A DNA stretch of 64,000 nucleotides from Sepiola atlantica. Its lineage: Eukaryota > Mollusca > Cephalopoda > Sepiida > Sepiolidae. Of the stretch, positions 11,729 to 22,230 are shown in pieces. Below the pieces are notes generated by a model. It was not told the origin of the DNA, ran no database searches, and saw only the letters and a program-made list of their open reading frames with translations. The DNA is taken from contig OY744523.1 of assembly GCA_963556195.1 (NCBI GenBank), positions 71,518,288 through 71,582,287 on the forward strand, in the 5' to 3' direction. The translations under genes were made by a program, and so were the position numbers. Each line of letters opens with the position of its first letter. Position 1 is the stretch's first letter.

Positions 11729-11760
11729 CGTTTCGTCTTTATTTGTAAGACTTCCTCAGG
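11729..11760 (-). ncRNA. Hammerhead-like core in PLE 3' end
   Basis: Minus strand: CTGAGGA (11,759-11,753), stem II GTCTT/AAGAC around a 7-nt loop, GAAAC (11,734-11,730). The bases after GAAAC (GTTGATGAATA) give no clear stem III or UH site, so cleavage by this copy alone is doubtful. Relatives lie at 3,366-3,396, 21,012-21,041, 21,212-21,245 and 34,731-34,765. Confidence 0.65.
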
Positions 11761-12591
11761 ATGATAATTTTAAGAAAAATGTCATGCAAGTACATGAAAA
11801 CATTGGGTTGACATGATGGGTTAATGAGAAGTAGTAGCCACTACTGGGAGCGCAGGACCGAGGTCCAGGCTGAGAGAAGTCAGTGGCAGGGAATGAAATT
11901 CATGTGGATGGCTGTGAGTGAAAAAGTGGAGGGTGGGAGTGAATGAAATTAATGTGCATGGATGTGAGTGAAAAGGTGGAGGGGTGGGTGGGGAAAGAAG
12001 TGGGGAGGGGAAGGCTCTATGTTTTTGGTGTGTAGGTAGTGTCATAGTTTTAGAAAATATTTGAAGAAATGAAGGTGATTTGAAAGTGGGAGGGGTGGGT
12101 AGGTAAGAGTGTGAAAGAAGTAGTCGAAAGGGTGACATGAGTGAGGGGGAGACGGGAAATTTTGTTGTTGTACGGTGTAACAGTTTTGAAGAATAGGAGT
12201 ATTTGACCAGCTGGCTATGTCAGCAATGTGTGGATATAAGTAAGTTAGAAGGAAAGTGTTGAAATGTGTTGAGAATATGACAATGAGAGGAAGGAAAAAA
12301 GAAAAAGAAAAAGAAACAGAAGGAGAAAAGTGATATTAATTTTGGTGAGAAATAGGTGAAATGTAGTTGTGTGAAGGCAGTGTTGATGGTTTGAAATTAA
12401 ATTGAGGGCAAAAGGGGTTTAAATATCTAAATATTTGTGAGGGTATATGGATTGTGTTCACTGGTGAGGCTGTTATTTGTGATTAAATAGTTTGAATTCG
12501 TGGTGAATGAAAATGTATGTGGGGGATTGTACGTGGGTATGTATGCGGGGGCTTGTATGTAAGTACAATTGAGAGCGACGAAAAATAGAGG

Positions 12592-13765
12592 TTAGCCATG
12601 ATCTAGGTTCAGTATTTGTACGGTCAGGATAATTTTGCTTATTAAGGGGGATAGATTATAGAAGCCATTTCGTTGTCTGATGGTGTTGGAGGCTGTGATT
12701 AGTGCGGTTTCCAGTAGTTTTTGCCGAGCTTTGTTGTGAATGTATTTGGTGATATTGGCCTGTTCAAATTTGAAAGCATGATTGCGCTCTAATGCATGGG
12801 AGAAAAGTGCACGGAGAGAGTTATTGTTTTTTTCATGTCCCTTTTGTGTTCACTCAATCTTTTTTTCAATTCACGTTGTGTTTTTCCCACGTAAATTTGA
12901 TGGCAGTTGTTGCATGGGACAATATATAAGCTGGCATGGGATTTGTTTTTTTTGGAGGTGGGGAATGGCTTTGATGTGTTTAAAGTTTGTTTTATCGTTT
13001 GTGATGTGGTTTGTACTGTTGGAATGCCTAGTTTGTTAAGTGTGTTGCATATGGATGTGTTATTGCAATGCGTGGGGAAGAGAAGGGGGCTGTCTATGAG
13101 AGAGGTGTTTGGTGTTTGATTTTTTTGTGTTGTTTTTTGGGGATATTTGAAAGGCTTTCTTCGTGGCATTTAATATAAAATGTGTGGGTATTGCTGTGTT
13201 TTTAAGGAATTAATGATGTGTTTTATTTCTTCATCTATGTATTGAGGACTGCAGATTCTAAGAGTGCGTAGAAAGTAGCCTATAATCATACCTGTTTTTA
13301 TCTTGCTATTGTGGTGAGAGTAGAAGTGTATGTAGTCATTTTTGTGAGTGTTTTTGCGGTGTACCTTGAATGCTAGTTTGTTGTTGGACTTTATTATAAG
13401 AGTGTCTAGGAATGGTATCGAGCTGTCTATTTCAGTCACGTGTGTGAATCATATGGAGGGTTCTATTGTGTTGAGTTTGTCTTTGAGGTTATTGATTTGT
13501 ATATCTACGTGGAGGAAAATAAGAATATCATCAATGTATCTAAAGTATTCGATGTTAGGTAGTAGTCTAAATTTGAAAGGGCCAGATTCTAAGATTTCTA
13601 AGAAAAGGCAGGCTAATACACCGCTTAGGGGGTTGCCCATGGGGAGTCCGAATTTTTGTTTGTAGAATTCGTCGTTGAATTAGAAATATGTTACGTCAGT
13701 GATGAGTTTAATTATTTCTATAAAAGTGTTGGGGGGAAATGATAAGTCGGTTTTGAAAATTCGAC
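12592..13765 (-). pseudogene. PLE reverse transcriptase and GIY-YIG endonuclease, broken
   Basis: The minus strand encodes the C-terminal half of a PLE polyprotein. KTDLSFPPNTFIE opens the block near 13,760, followed by the palm motif KFGLPMGNPLSG around 13,655-13,622, the catalytic FRYIDDILIF (YIDD at 13,538-13,527), and a thumb-like region with FKVHRKNTHKNDYIHFYSHH. The GIY-YIG domain is LYIVPCNNCHQIYVGKT (LYI from 12,929, YVGK near 12,893) with LKKRLSEHKRD. In another frame the tail runs HALERNHAFKF to a stop at 12,592-12,594. Defects: a stop just before FNDEFYK, a frameshift near 13,445, a stop at 13,170-13,172 and a frameshift near 12,800. Known PLE RTs nick with GIY-YIG and prime at the nick; this copy cannot make protein. 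Confidence 0.9.
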
Positions 13766-13974
13766 ACAGATAGAAATTTAAATTAGGATACACTTACCCG
13801 GGCCGCGGGAAAAGTGTCTTGTCGTCTACAGTGTTCAACGCTCGAGTGGAACTTGCTTATCGCAGAAATGACAACAATCTTTCAATTTTAAACAGGGCTC
13901 TATTTTAACGATAATTACATCTTAAATAGAGCTTTTAACTATAAATATATTTTATAAATATTATATTGTTTCAA

Positions 13975-14021
13975 CTTACAGACGATGTCGTTTCAGAGTC
14001 TCTTGCCCTCATCAGTGTAGG
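13975..14021 (-). ncRNA. Hammerhead ribozyme upstream of PLE ORF
   Basis: Minus strand: stem I CCTACA (14,021-14,016), CTGATGA (14,015-14,009), a 14-nt stem-loop II (14,008-13,995), GAAA (13,994-13,991), stem III CGA, CA, TCG (13,990-13,983), cleavage dinucleotide TC (13,982-13,981), and TGTAAG (13,980-13,975) pairing CCTACA with one mismatch. The core is intact. Stem II is weak and relies on G-U pairs. The location at the 5' side of the RT remnant is where PLE terminal repeats are known to carry hammerheads. Confidence 0.75.
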
Positions 14022-14082
14022 AGTGACGGTTGCAGGCAATCGCATGGTTTCTAATGCAGTCCGTAGATTCCCGCTAGAATAA

Positions 14083-14084
<2 letters not shown>

Positions 14085-14151
<67 letters not shown>
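14085..14151. repeat. (TA)n
   Basis: 67-bp TA run. Confidence 0.95.
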
Positions 14152-14153
<2 letters not shown>

Positions 14154-14344
14154 CCATTAAATATATATATAGCACTGTTAGACTGGTAACTTTCACATCC
14201 GTTCTTCTAATTAAAATATTGAAGTGGTTGTGGTGTCCTTCCGATCCCAGTATTTAGTGTCAAAATGTGCTATGGATTTTGTAACAAATATAACAAACTC
14301 TATCTCAGTTAGCATTATGTCCGATGTAGTTTAGCAATGAGAAG

Positions 14345-15720
14345 GGCTTTATTTATTTATTTTAATATATTTCACCCCAAACAAGGCAAGCCGCCACTGT
14401 AGACGTAAGGGGCTACTAAGAATTAGAGTGTAGGTTTTCGGTATCATCCTAAGTTGTGAACTCTGCAGTGAGATGTCTGTTTACATTAGTTTTAAACATC
14501 TGCATGTTGGTATAGTCGGGGTAACAGGGAGAAGGGATTGAGTTCCAGAGGCCAGCAATACGAGGAAAGAAAGCTATTGAAGTAGAAACTATCCGGCATC
14601 TGTGGACCTCCACAGTGAATGGATGGAATTTAGCTGATTGTCGTGTCGGTCTAGTGTATTTACGTTAAAGGGGGTACTAACTAGTTCATCGGAGCACAAT
14701 CCATTGAAGTATTTGTAAAACAAGCACAAGGATGCAACATTTCGGCGATGGGTTAGGGACTGGAGCTTGGTAAATAGTGAGGGACTTATTAAGTTGGCGA
14801 CTTTTTTTTTGACCATGTCTAAGATGGAGCGTCTAGTGGATGAGGCACCAGCCAAGATGTGACAACAAATCTCCATGCATGGGCGGATGGTAGCTTTGTA
14901 GAGATACAGAATAATGTCAGATGTGAGGAGTTTACTAGCACAGTAGACGGAGGCCACCTTCTTTGCTACAGCCTTGTCAATGTCTTCAATGTATTTGTTC
15001 CAATTAATGTTACCTGTGAATATTCTGGCCGATGAGTTTGAATCTTAGACTCTCAGGTAGAGTATTATTTCCCACGACAATCAGTGGTTGAAGTGTTTTT
15101 TGTAGTTATTGAAGGAAAACAACTTTGTCTTTGCGGCATTAAAAATAACCAAACATTTTTTAGTCCAATCCAATACAGCCTGGAGATCATTTTGTAAGGA
15201 ATCAGCCAGTGTCTCGAATATGTTCGCGTCCGTTTTACCCACATGACGAGAGTAAAGCGTGGTGTCGTCAACAAATATACTTATCTCAGACTCGATGTCA
15301 TCAGGGAGGTCGTTTATGAAAATCAGAAACAATAAAGGTCCAAGGGTGGATCCCGTGGGCACACCAGCATTTATGTCATGTTGCTTAGATGAACGGCCAT
15401 GGAAGACAACCTGAATCTTTCTTTTTGTTAGGAAGGATCTAATTATGTTAAATCTTTGTCCAGGAATACCATATGAGATCATTTTTAAGAGAAGCTCTTT
15501 ATGCCATTCCTTGTCAAACGCCTTGGGTATAGCAAGCGCTACTACACTAGCTTCGGCTGACTTGTCCAGTGCATGATATATGCGTTCAGAGATGACCGTT
15601 AGGATGTACGCAGTAGATTGTGATTATCTAAATCCATAATAGCGATCAGAAAGAAGTTTACCATTAACTAAGTGTCAAACTATTGCTAAATTGGTTAAGG
15701 ATTCAAATATTCTACAATAT
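14345..15720 (-). pseudogene. Jockey/CR1-type LINE, 5'-truncated and broken
   Basis: The minus strand encodes the second half of a non-LTR RT. KLLSDRYYGFR (stop) SQSTAYIL is followed by IPKAFDKEWHKELL (15,515 region), a long frame from 15,482 with GVPTGSTLGPLLFLIFINDL, and the catalytic FVDD (15,275-15,264). After a frameshift comes NINWNKYIEDIDKAVAKK, ASVYCASKLL and the tail IRPCMEICCHILAGA, HRRNVASLCLFYKYFNG (frame 14,957-14,589). The 3' end near 14,380-14,400 encodes GGLPCLG-like sequence. Frameshifts and stops show it is inactive. FVDD in place of the usual FADD is a conservative change. The same 3' end recurs at 45,268-45,385. No endonuclease domain is left. Confidence 0.88.
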
Positions 15721-16105
15721 AGGCGAAATAGGTTTGTAATAAAAGTTAATGTCAAAATCTAAGAAATGAATATTATGTTAAGTTTTTAAATTCCTAAACT
15801 AATTAGTTACCTGAGTTAATGAAGCATAAAAGGACTATTTAATTTACTCTCTTATTTTTACGATTATTCTATATAATATATTCTTACTTGCCAAATTTAT
15901 ATCAGACCTTTATTGGCAAATAAGTCTAATGGAGGGATAATTTTAAATGTCTTTTTTGTGGTCTTACAAAGTTAACCTTGGAGTGCCAGGAACTATAATT
16001 TCTGTGTAGTTATCTATTGTTTAGCTTAGACAGCAAGGTCTTAGTTTCTAAATTAATGTTGGGAATGGTTTGAATTTGGTAGTTTTATACTTAATATAGG
16101 CGAAA
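15721..16105. other. No gene; short echo of the 16.1 kb repeat
   Basis: ATAGGCGAAATAGG at about 15,719-15,732 repeats at 16,095-16,108, just before the U2-like head. Otherwise AT-rich and featureless. Confidence 0.4.
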
Positions 16106-16315
16106 TAGGCCTTTAATAAAGCAAGATGTAGTATCTGTTCTGATACTACACTTAATCTTTTCTGTCAATGGTCATTGAAGAAGAAATCTTTCCAGACTAG
16201 GTATTTATAAAATGTGTGTACAAATGTAGAGTGCCCTTTTGGGGGCTGAGTTTTCTCGACATAAAAAACGAGCATGTGTCTAACTTTGCCCTTGTTGGGA
16301 GACAAATAAATAAAT
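16106..16315 (+). repeat. U2-snRNA-headed short repeat, copy 2
   Basis: AGGCCTTTAATAAAGCAAG then ATGTAGTATCTGTTCTGAT (to 16,144) is a diverged U2 5' domain retaining GTAGTA. The body matches copy 1 (1.2 kb): a TGCCCTTTTGGGGGC hairpin, an AAAAAACGAGC stretch, and the tail GGGAGACAAATAAATAAATA. No ORF. Confidence 0.65.
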
Positions 16316-16935
16316 ATTCTATCTCAAGCTTATACGTGATATACTAAAAAAATTCTATTTCCTGTTTTAGCGGTGCATACCAATGAACATCTACATAACA
16401 GATAATGAGAGTGACTGATATATATCGTTAATTATTCGTACTACTAAGTCTTCTCTTACCTTCTTCTTGTATTCCCTTTTCGATTTCATTCTTATATTAG
16501 TTGTTATCTTCACATTTCGGCCAATGTAACCCCCGATGTTCTTTAAGTGCATCTCTTCGAAACTGGGACTGTTTATGTAAAATTCGTGAACAAACACGAA
16601 TTTTCATCCGCGATGGTAGATTGTTATTGTTCTGTCACCCATCATTATTATTTTATTTTTAATTATAATCGCCTGTGTAATGATTGACCCATCAACATCC
16701 AGACGACTGTCATTTGGAATTGATTAGTCAACACCATAAATCGTAAAGCCACGAGTCTCTGTGACCAATTCTAATATTGAATGTAGGTTTTTTAAAACTT
16801 AATAATGTTTAGATGTGTAGTATCCGTATTAATTACTATATACATATGTATAATTGTTATCTACATATAATATTATAAGGTGATATAACACAAGGTGATA
16901 TCTACATATAATACTATAAGGTGATATGATATATT
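16316..16935. other. No gene; weak similarity to 50.28-50.41 kb
   Basis: GATGGTAGATTGTTATTGTTCTGTCA-type sequence near 16,613 resembles 50,286-50,312, suggesting a shared old SINE-like repeat. A short direct duplication (ATCTACATATAATA...AAGGTGATAT) lies at 16,860-16,930. Confidence 0.4.
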
Positions 16936-17150
16936 ATGCATAGATTTTCAATATTAACTTCAACAGTGGCTAATACGTTAGTTGCGCTTAGTAGTAGCAA
17001 CATGAAAATATATTAATGGCAATTAAGCTACACATAAACGTCCATGTTTCATCCCTTCATGGAATCATCAGGCTAAATGCATAGAATGTTACTATTAAAT
17101 GTGTGTATACTCACGTGGTGTTTAATCTCGCTAACTAACCAATCAGATTC
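16936..17150 (-). mobile_element. Hammerhead-bearing repeat family E, copy 1
   Basis: Aligns in direct orientation with 56,005-56,240. Shared blocks are TTCAACAGTG, ATATTAATGGCAATTAAGCT, GTTTCAT...GGAATCATCAGGCTAAATGCAT and a following ACGTGGTGTTT. No protein-coding remnant. It contains a hammerhead on the minus strand. Confidence 0.7.
17022..17078 (-). ncRNA. Hammerhead ribozyme (family E)
   Basis: Minus strand: stem I ATTTAGC (17,078-17,072), CTGATGA (17,071-17,065), stem II U-UCC...GGA-U (17,064-17,051), GAAA (17,050-17,047), a 16-nt stem-loop III (17,046-17,031) pairing with wobbles, cleavage dinucleotide TA (17,030-17,029), then GCTTAAT (17,028-17,022), which pairs ATTTAGC with one mismatch. 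The relative at 56.07-56.12 kb has a much better 6-bp stem III (CGCAGA/TCTGTG) but has lost the U of the cleavage dinucleotide. The two copies together therefore support a functional ancestor. Confidence 0.7.
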
Positions 17151-17800
17151 GTTGTTATTACCCTCTGACAGGTTAATATTGTTATTAGCCAATTGCTGAG
17201 CTTTTCCGAAACAAAGCGCTATCACAAGAATGTATTGCACCACCTGAAAACATAAACATGAAAAAAGTCAACATAAAAACATCACTTAAAACATCCTTAC
17301 ACTTAGCAAACATGGCCACATTATTAAATAAATTTGGAAATTAATTAAAGATTTAAAATTTTACAAGCAACATAATAATTTTCAAAAACACTTACACAAC
17401 ATCGTTAGAAATGTAAACAAGTGTTACAACTTTTCGTAAAAGAAGATACAACTAGAAACCTTTATGAAATAACTAAACACGAGTATAACAAATTAATCAC
17501 AGGAAATATTACGAAAAAGTACCAAAACCTAGATACAAATACATGCAATTGCATAGATATAATAAATACTGAAAGTAAACAAATCACCAAAACTTAGCGC
17601 ACAGTTAGTAAATTAAACTTCAGGCAGGTTATATTTTATTAAAAGAGCATAGGCGATTTAAAAAATAACATCGACATTCGCTGTATTAAATCATACTAAC
17701 CTGAAAGAAGAAAGGATTAGAAAAACATTCATTTTGTTTTCAATTAATAAGCAAACAAAAAGATCCCGAATTAAACCAGTGGGTTGATACTGTCGAAGTA
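17151..17800. other. No feature recognised
   Basis: A-rich sequence leading into the retroelement remnant at 17.8 kb; its upstream part may belong to that element but is too eroded to tell. Confidence 0.4.
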
Positions 17801-17809
17801 ATGACGTTT

Positions 17810-19275
17810 TTTTAGAATATTGAAACTAAAAATACATGTATCGTTCTACACTTTGTACATCACAGATTTCTATCTATCTGTATCCGAAGAACTTTTCAAC
17901 GTTGCCCTAGAGTTTGCCGATATATATATACAGACTTATCCAAGGATAGAATCCACATTAATTGTAATCAATAATAATGATCAATTGATAAACACTGAAA
18001 TTACAAACTCCTTTAATTTAGCCATAAGTGCCTTGGACTCAGCAGAGACATCGGATTTTCTATATTCTGTATACCTTTACAAATATATTTGAGATATCAG
18101 CATATATAAATATAATAGAGTTGCTACAATAAGAGATTCCAATAAGGCCAAGGGTTAAAACTTCAATAAATTTATACATAATGAAATTAAATAATATGGC
18201 CAAAGAGTAGCTAACATAAAAAACAACTTACTTATTAGACGGAGCTTTCAACGAAAATAAAAATACATACAAGCCATATTTAAAGATAACTCTAATCAAA
18301 TATACATAAACCCAAAGTGCAATCACCCTCACCAATCATAAAACATATTCCTTGTTCTATTGAACGTAGGCTTAAGAATAACTCTAGCTACAAAAATGTA
18401 TTTCAGAAGGCAAGCAACATTTACAGCACAGCTTAAAAACTAGTGTGTATAATTATATCGAGATTAAATATAAGCAAAAAGATAACGATAAGAAAAAGAA
18501 ATATCATTTGGTTTACGACACCCGATAAACAAGTGCTACAGATCAAACCATCTTAAATTTAATAGAAAAAAACTTTTCCATAACTAACTCTTAACAGAAA
18601 ATATTTCATAAACTAAACTTAAAACTGTCCTACAGTTGCTGCGACAACTTAGAAATGATAATAAAAGAATGCAATAACAATATATTAAACGAGAGTATTA
18701 GAGAAAATATAAAGGAAAAATGCGTAAAAAGTGATAAATATAGCAACCATAAGAATAACACTGAGAAGAACAATATTATAACACCTACAAACAGTAATGA
18801 GTAAAAATCTTATCGCAATCGCTCAAACAAAAAGAGAAAGTTAAAAATGAAGAGAAAAACTTTAACTGTAGACTTCGTGAACTCTGTCTACTACAAAATA
18901 ACTGCAGAACCAAAAATATCGTTTGCCAAACAAAAACCCGAATAACAAAATATACGACGTAGGAATAACCTCCCTATAATAACAAGAAAAGTACATTCAA
19001 TAACAAAAAAAATCAATTCAAAAATCACGAGCAAACCATTATTGGGAACTCAAAGAAAGCTGACGCTCGACAATAATTAAGTAGAAAATAGTACGATGGG
19101 CTAGTGCCTGTAGATATTTAGACAATCTGTGTAGCTTATGTTTAAATGAGAAGTTTGATATTTGAAATTTTCAAGATACCAAAACTTACTAAACGGTAAA
19201 AGCGAAATAGCACAAAAGTGTAGACATAGAATAAACTTTAATTGGAGATAACTATATACATAACAAATAAACAAA
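17810..19275 (+). pseudogene. RT/GIY-YIG-type retroelement ORF, heavily decayed
   Basis: Pieces of one polyprotein appear in order across changing frames. First is a 90-codon frame (17,820-18,092), then LDGAFNENKNTYKPYLK near 18,240. IKHIPCSIERRLKNNSS and KNVFQKASNIYSTA follow at 18,340-18,430, then a Lys-rich linker (NYIEIKYKQKDNDKKKK). Next is a Cys block NCR...LCLLQNNCRTKNIVCQTK around 18,870-18,940, and NKIYDVGITSL, the start of a GIY-YIG-like domain. Last is NLCSLCLNEKFDI near 19,130, a typical Cys-containing C-terminal block. These motifs occur in GIY-YIG-bearing RT elements of aquatic invertebrates (PLE-like); I place it there by motif order only. Many stops; inactive. Confidence 0.65.
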
Positions 19276-19619
19276 AAAAATTAAGACGCTAAACTAAATA
19301 AATATCTAAAGTAGAAACATAAAACAAAATAAATAGAAAATGAAGTATTTCAATCACGCACGTGTAAAACTAAGCGATACTCCGAACAAACAAAAGTAAA
19401 ATGATGTCAGGTAAAATTCGGCCATGCCTTTATTTGAGAGAAGCTCAGCCATTATCTAAAAAATAACTAGTGAGAGGAAAATAACTGCGAATCTGTTTAG
19501 TTAATCACTAAATACCACGTGGACATACAAAACCATCAATACCAAAAATCCGTGCACTAGTGTTCCCTGCGGAGATGAGATATAAATGCCTCTGTGTAGC
19601 TTAATTTCCATGCGTGTAT

Positions 19620-19624
<5 letters not shown>
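19276..19624. other. No feature recognised
   Basis: A-rich; possibly the 3' untranslated end of the preceding element before the (TA)n run. Confidence 0.4.

Positions 19625-19680
<56 letters not shown>
19625..19680. repeat. (TA)n
   Basis: 56-bp TA run. Confidence 0.95.
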
Positions 19681-19681
<1 letters not shown>

Positions 19682-19824
19682 CTTAATATTCCATTGCTGA
19701 TAGTTTAAGATCACAAAATATTCATCATTTTATCATTACTAACAGTAAAACAGAAATCTGCAGATCATCTCCCGCAGGTGTGTTTTTACGTTTGCGAAAA
19801 TATATGTACATAATACATGAGCTT

Positions 19825-19960
19825 TTTCCGATAATTCGAAAACGAGAAAAAAGCTATTTAGAGAATCGGAATCGGTAATTGTATTAAAATCGATAATTTA
19901 AAACCGAATCGATAATTTTATCGGAAAAATATTTGATTCGTCCTATTACTATCTATAATA
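19825..19960. mobile_element. Fragment of the GGGACGAT-terminal DNA element
   Basis: Repeated AATCGGAATCGG and AATCGATAATT sequence ending in ATTCGTCCTATTACT matches the right end of the element at 31,078-31,675. Only one end is present. Confidence 0.55.
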
Positions 19961-20880
19961 TAGTTAATCAAATAATTCTGTTTTAGATTTCTGTTTCGTT
20001 ACTTTTTAAAGTTTTACCTTGTCATAGATTTACCTGACCGTGTTCGGAATTTTATTTTTATAATATGTGTACTTCTTACTAACATGGAAATGAGTGTTTG
20101 GTATTTTTTAAATGTACTTTGATTTGATCTGTTTTCATCTGATTTCTAAACTTTAAAGCCTTCTCGTATGATACCTTAGACTGTAGGCAAAGTTTTACAT
20201 AATATTTTTGTTTGAAATGTGACTTGTCAGTAGTTTGTATAAGCAACGTAAACGAAATCCAAAACTTAAAAGAAAAAACTTGAACCACAACCCCGACGAC
20301 TCACAGGCAGAATAATACTGAAATTAATACACTGAACTATTTTTTTTTGTGTCGGCTTCCTTGAAAACTTAGCATGCTTCTATCAGTCAATATTTGGTGC
20401 ATTGAACGAGTGCGGATTATTTCTAGGTGCGCATCAATAACAGAACAGCAGAACACAAACAAGTAGAAGGAAATAAGGCTTGGTTTCAGATGAGTGTCAG
20501 TAGGCGGAGAAATCGCAGCTGGAGTCGGGGTGTGCATCGGGATGTTACGACAGATACACACGTGTATATGTTGTAATAACAGAAGTTTCTATCGAAATCA
20601 GAGAAACTACTGGGGTTGTTGCTTCTTGTGTAAGACATCAAGGTGTTAAATAAGCGAACATGTTTACGTGTGTAATAAAAATATCTACATCCGCTCGTAT
20701 CGAACTACTTTCGGTTTCTGTAAATCTATCAAGTTATATCCCAAACTGTTTCTGCGACTCGAGTTTACTGACTATCTCAGTCGATTTTCATCTGCTTTCT
20801 ATGCATTAGGCAATTGCGTTCGATGATATTAACTTATACATATACAGACACACGAACACACGCACAAACACACACACACG

Positions 20881-20884
<4 letters not shown>
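19961..20884. other. No feature recognised
   Basis: Unique-looking; frames of 69 and 74 codons on the minus strand carry no known motif. A short (CA)n lies at 20,850-20,880. Confidence 0.5.

Positions 20885-20953
<69 letters not shown>
20885..20953. repeat. (TA)n
   Basis: Left outer end of the inverted PLE pair. Confidence 0.95.
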
Positions 20954-20955
<2 letters not shown>

Positions 20956-21306
20956 GAAATGAAAAAGGAAAAACCTAGAGATTATTATTATTTTTTTTAT
21001 ATATTCATCAACGTTTCGTCTTTATTTGTAAGACTTCCTCATGATGATAATTTTAAGAAAACTGTTATGCAAGTAAACTGCCACTGAGTTCTCTCAGCTC
21101 GGACCTTGGTCCAACGCTGTCAGCAGCCATGGCTACTGCTTTTTCTAATCGACCAATCATGTCTACCCAATATTTCGATGTACTTGCATGACATTTTTCT
21201 TTAAATGATCATCCTGAGAAAGTCTTACAAATAAAGACGAAACGTTGATGAATATATAAAATAAAAAAATAAAATAATCTCTTGGTTTTTCCTTTTTCAT
21301 TTCCCA
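20954..21306. mobile_element. Inverted pair of PLE 3' ends
   Basis: 20,954-21,070 is a PLE 3' end on the minus strand and 21,077-21,306 a longer one on the plus strand, matching 11,680-11,890 reversed. Both share the hammerhead-like CTGAGGA/CTGAGAA, stem II and GAAAC blocks (21,041-21,012 and 21,212-21,245) and the terminal GTTTTTCCTTTTTCATTTCC. A (TA)n run lies outside the left arm, and another lies about 30 bp beyond the right arm. The two copies are joined at their truncated 5' sides, as described for Penelope insertions. Confidence 0.8.
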
Positions 21307-21334
21307 TTACGTCGGATTACTCTCACCCTTCCAT

Positions 21335-21338
<4 letters not shown>

Positions 21339-21380
<42 letters not shown>
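21339..21380. repeat. (TA)n
   Basis: 42-bp TA run to the right of the inverted PLE pair. Confidence 0.95.
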
Positions 21381-21382
<2 letters not shown>

Positions 21383-21644
21383 CAATAAACGATATAATAT
21401 GAAAGTCCAATCATCCATATTTGTATAATACTGATAAAAAGCTCATATGAGACGTCCTTATCTTCATCATCATCATCATCAATCACGTTGACACAGAGAT
21501 AAGCTATGTTTTGTCTGGTCAGTACGAAAACGATAGACCAGGTGCTGTATATGCTCTCCGTTTATCTTGCCATTGTTTCGTCTTGGATTTCTCATAGCCA
21601 AGAGAATCAAGCGGTGCCGATTTAAGAGATGTATTGTAGTGAAT

Positions 21645-21675
21645 TGCTCTTTCTCTCTCTCTCTCTCTCTATATA

Positions 21676-21749
<74 letters not shown>
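21645..21749. repeat. (CT)n then (TA)n
   Basis: Short CT run followed by TA with one G; the TA run is the landing site of the mariner-type element at its right. Confidence 0.95.
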
Positions 21750-21750
<1 letters not shown>

Positions 21751-21753
<3 letters not shown>

Positions 21754-22230
21754 GTGTTGCAGAAAAATCAGACACTTGACAAAAACCAATCGAAATATCA
21801 AGAGGTGCTGAGGAGCGTGGTAAAGCCCTAGATAGACGAAATCGCCGACAGACGCACCTACGTCATGCTGCAGGACTCCGTGTCTGCCCACAGGTCACAC
21901 TGTTCCTTACCAAATATCGCTAGATTTGTAGCCACCCTCCTTACCCGTCTTCAACCACTATGATAATTTTTTCTGGAACATGATCAAGGAAAAAAAACAA
22001 GCACGCATACAACACGGTCGACTCTCGTAAGATTGCCATCGTGGGGGAGTTCGCTACTACAGACAAGTACATGGTCGCTAAACGTATGACTCATTTCGCG
22101 CGAGCCTAAAGATCGTAATCTCCGCTAATTTATTCGTTAAAGCTAACTGTTGTTAAATAAACTCTTGGACTCTGTATTTATTGCCTATTTTGTTTTCTTT
22201 TTGTCAAGAGTCCGATTTTGCTGAAACACG

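Larger units (their letters stand above)
11680..14025 (-). mobile_element. Penelope-like element, decayed
   Basis: Minus-strand order: hammerhead (14,021-13,975), about 200 bp of leader, RT and GIY-YIG coding remnant (about 13,765-12,592), roughly 900 bp of untranslated sequence, then a hammerhead-like core (11,760-11,729) about 50 nt before the (TA)n run. This matches the known PLE plan of RT plus C-terminal GIY-YIG endonuclease, with hammerheads in the flanking terminal repeats. The untranslated segment around 11,830-11,890 also recurs at 21,077-21,180, which confirms that 11,680 is the true 3' end. The upstream limit is uncertain; the N-terminal part of the RT is missing. Confidence 0.8.

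Noticed and set aside
21479..21891. Frames rich in alternating Ile and Tyr, here and at every (TA)n run
   Set aside because: TA repeats encode Ile-Tyr in all frames on both strands; no flanking domain supports a gene.
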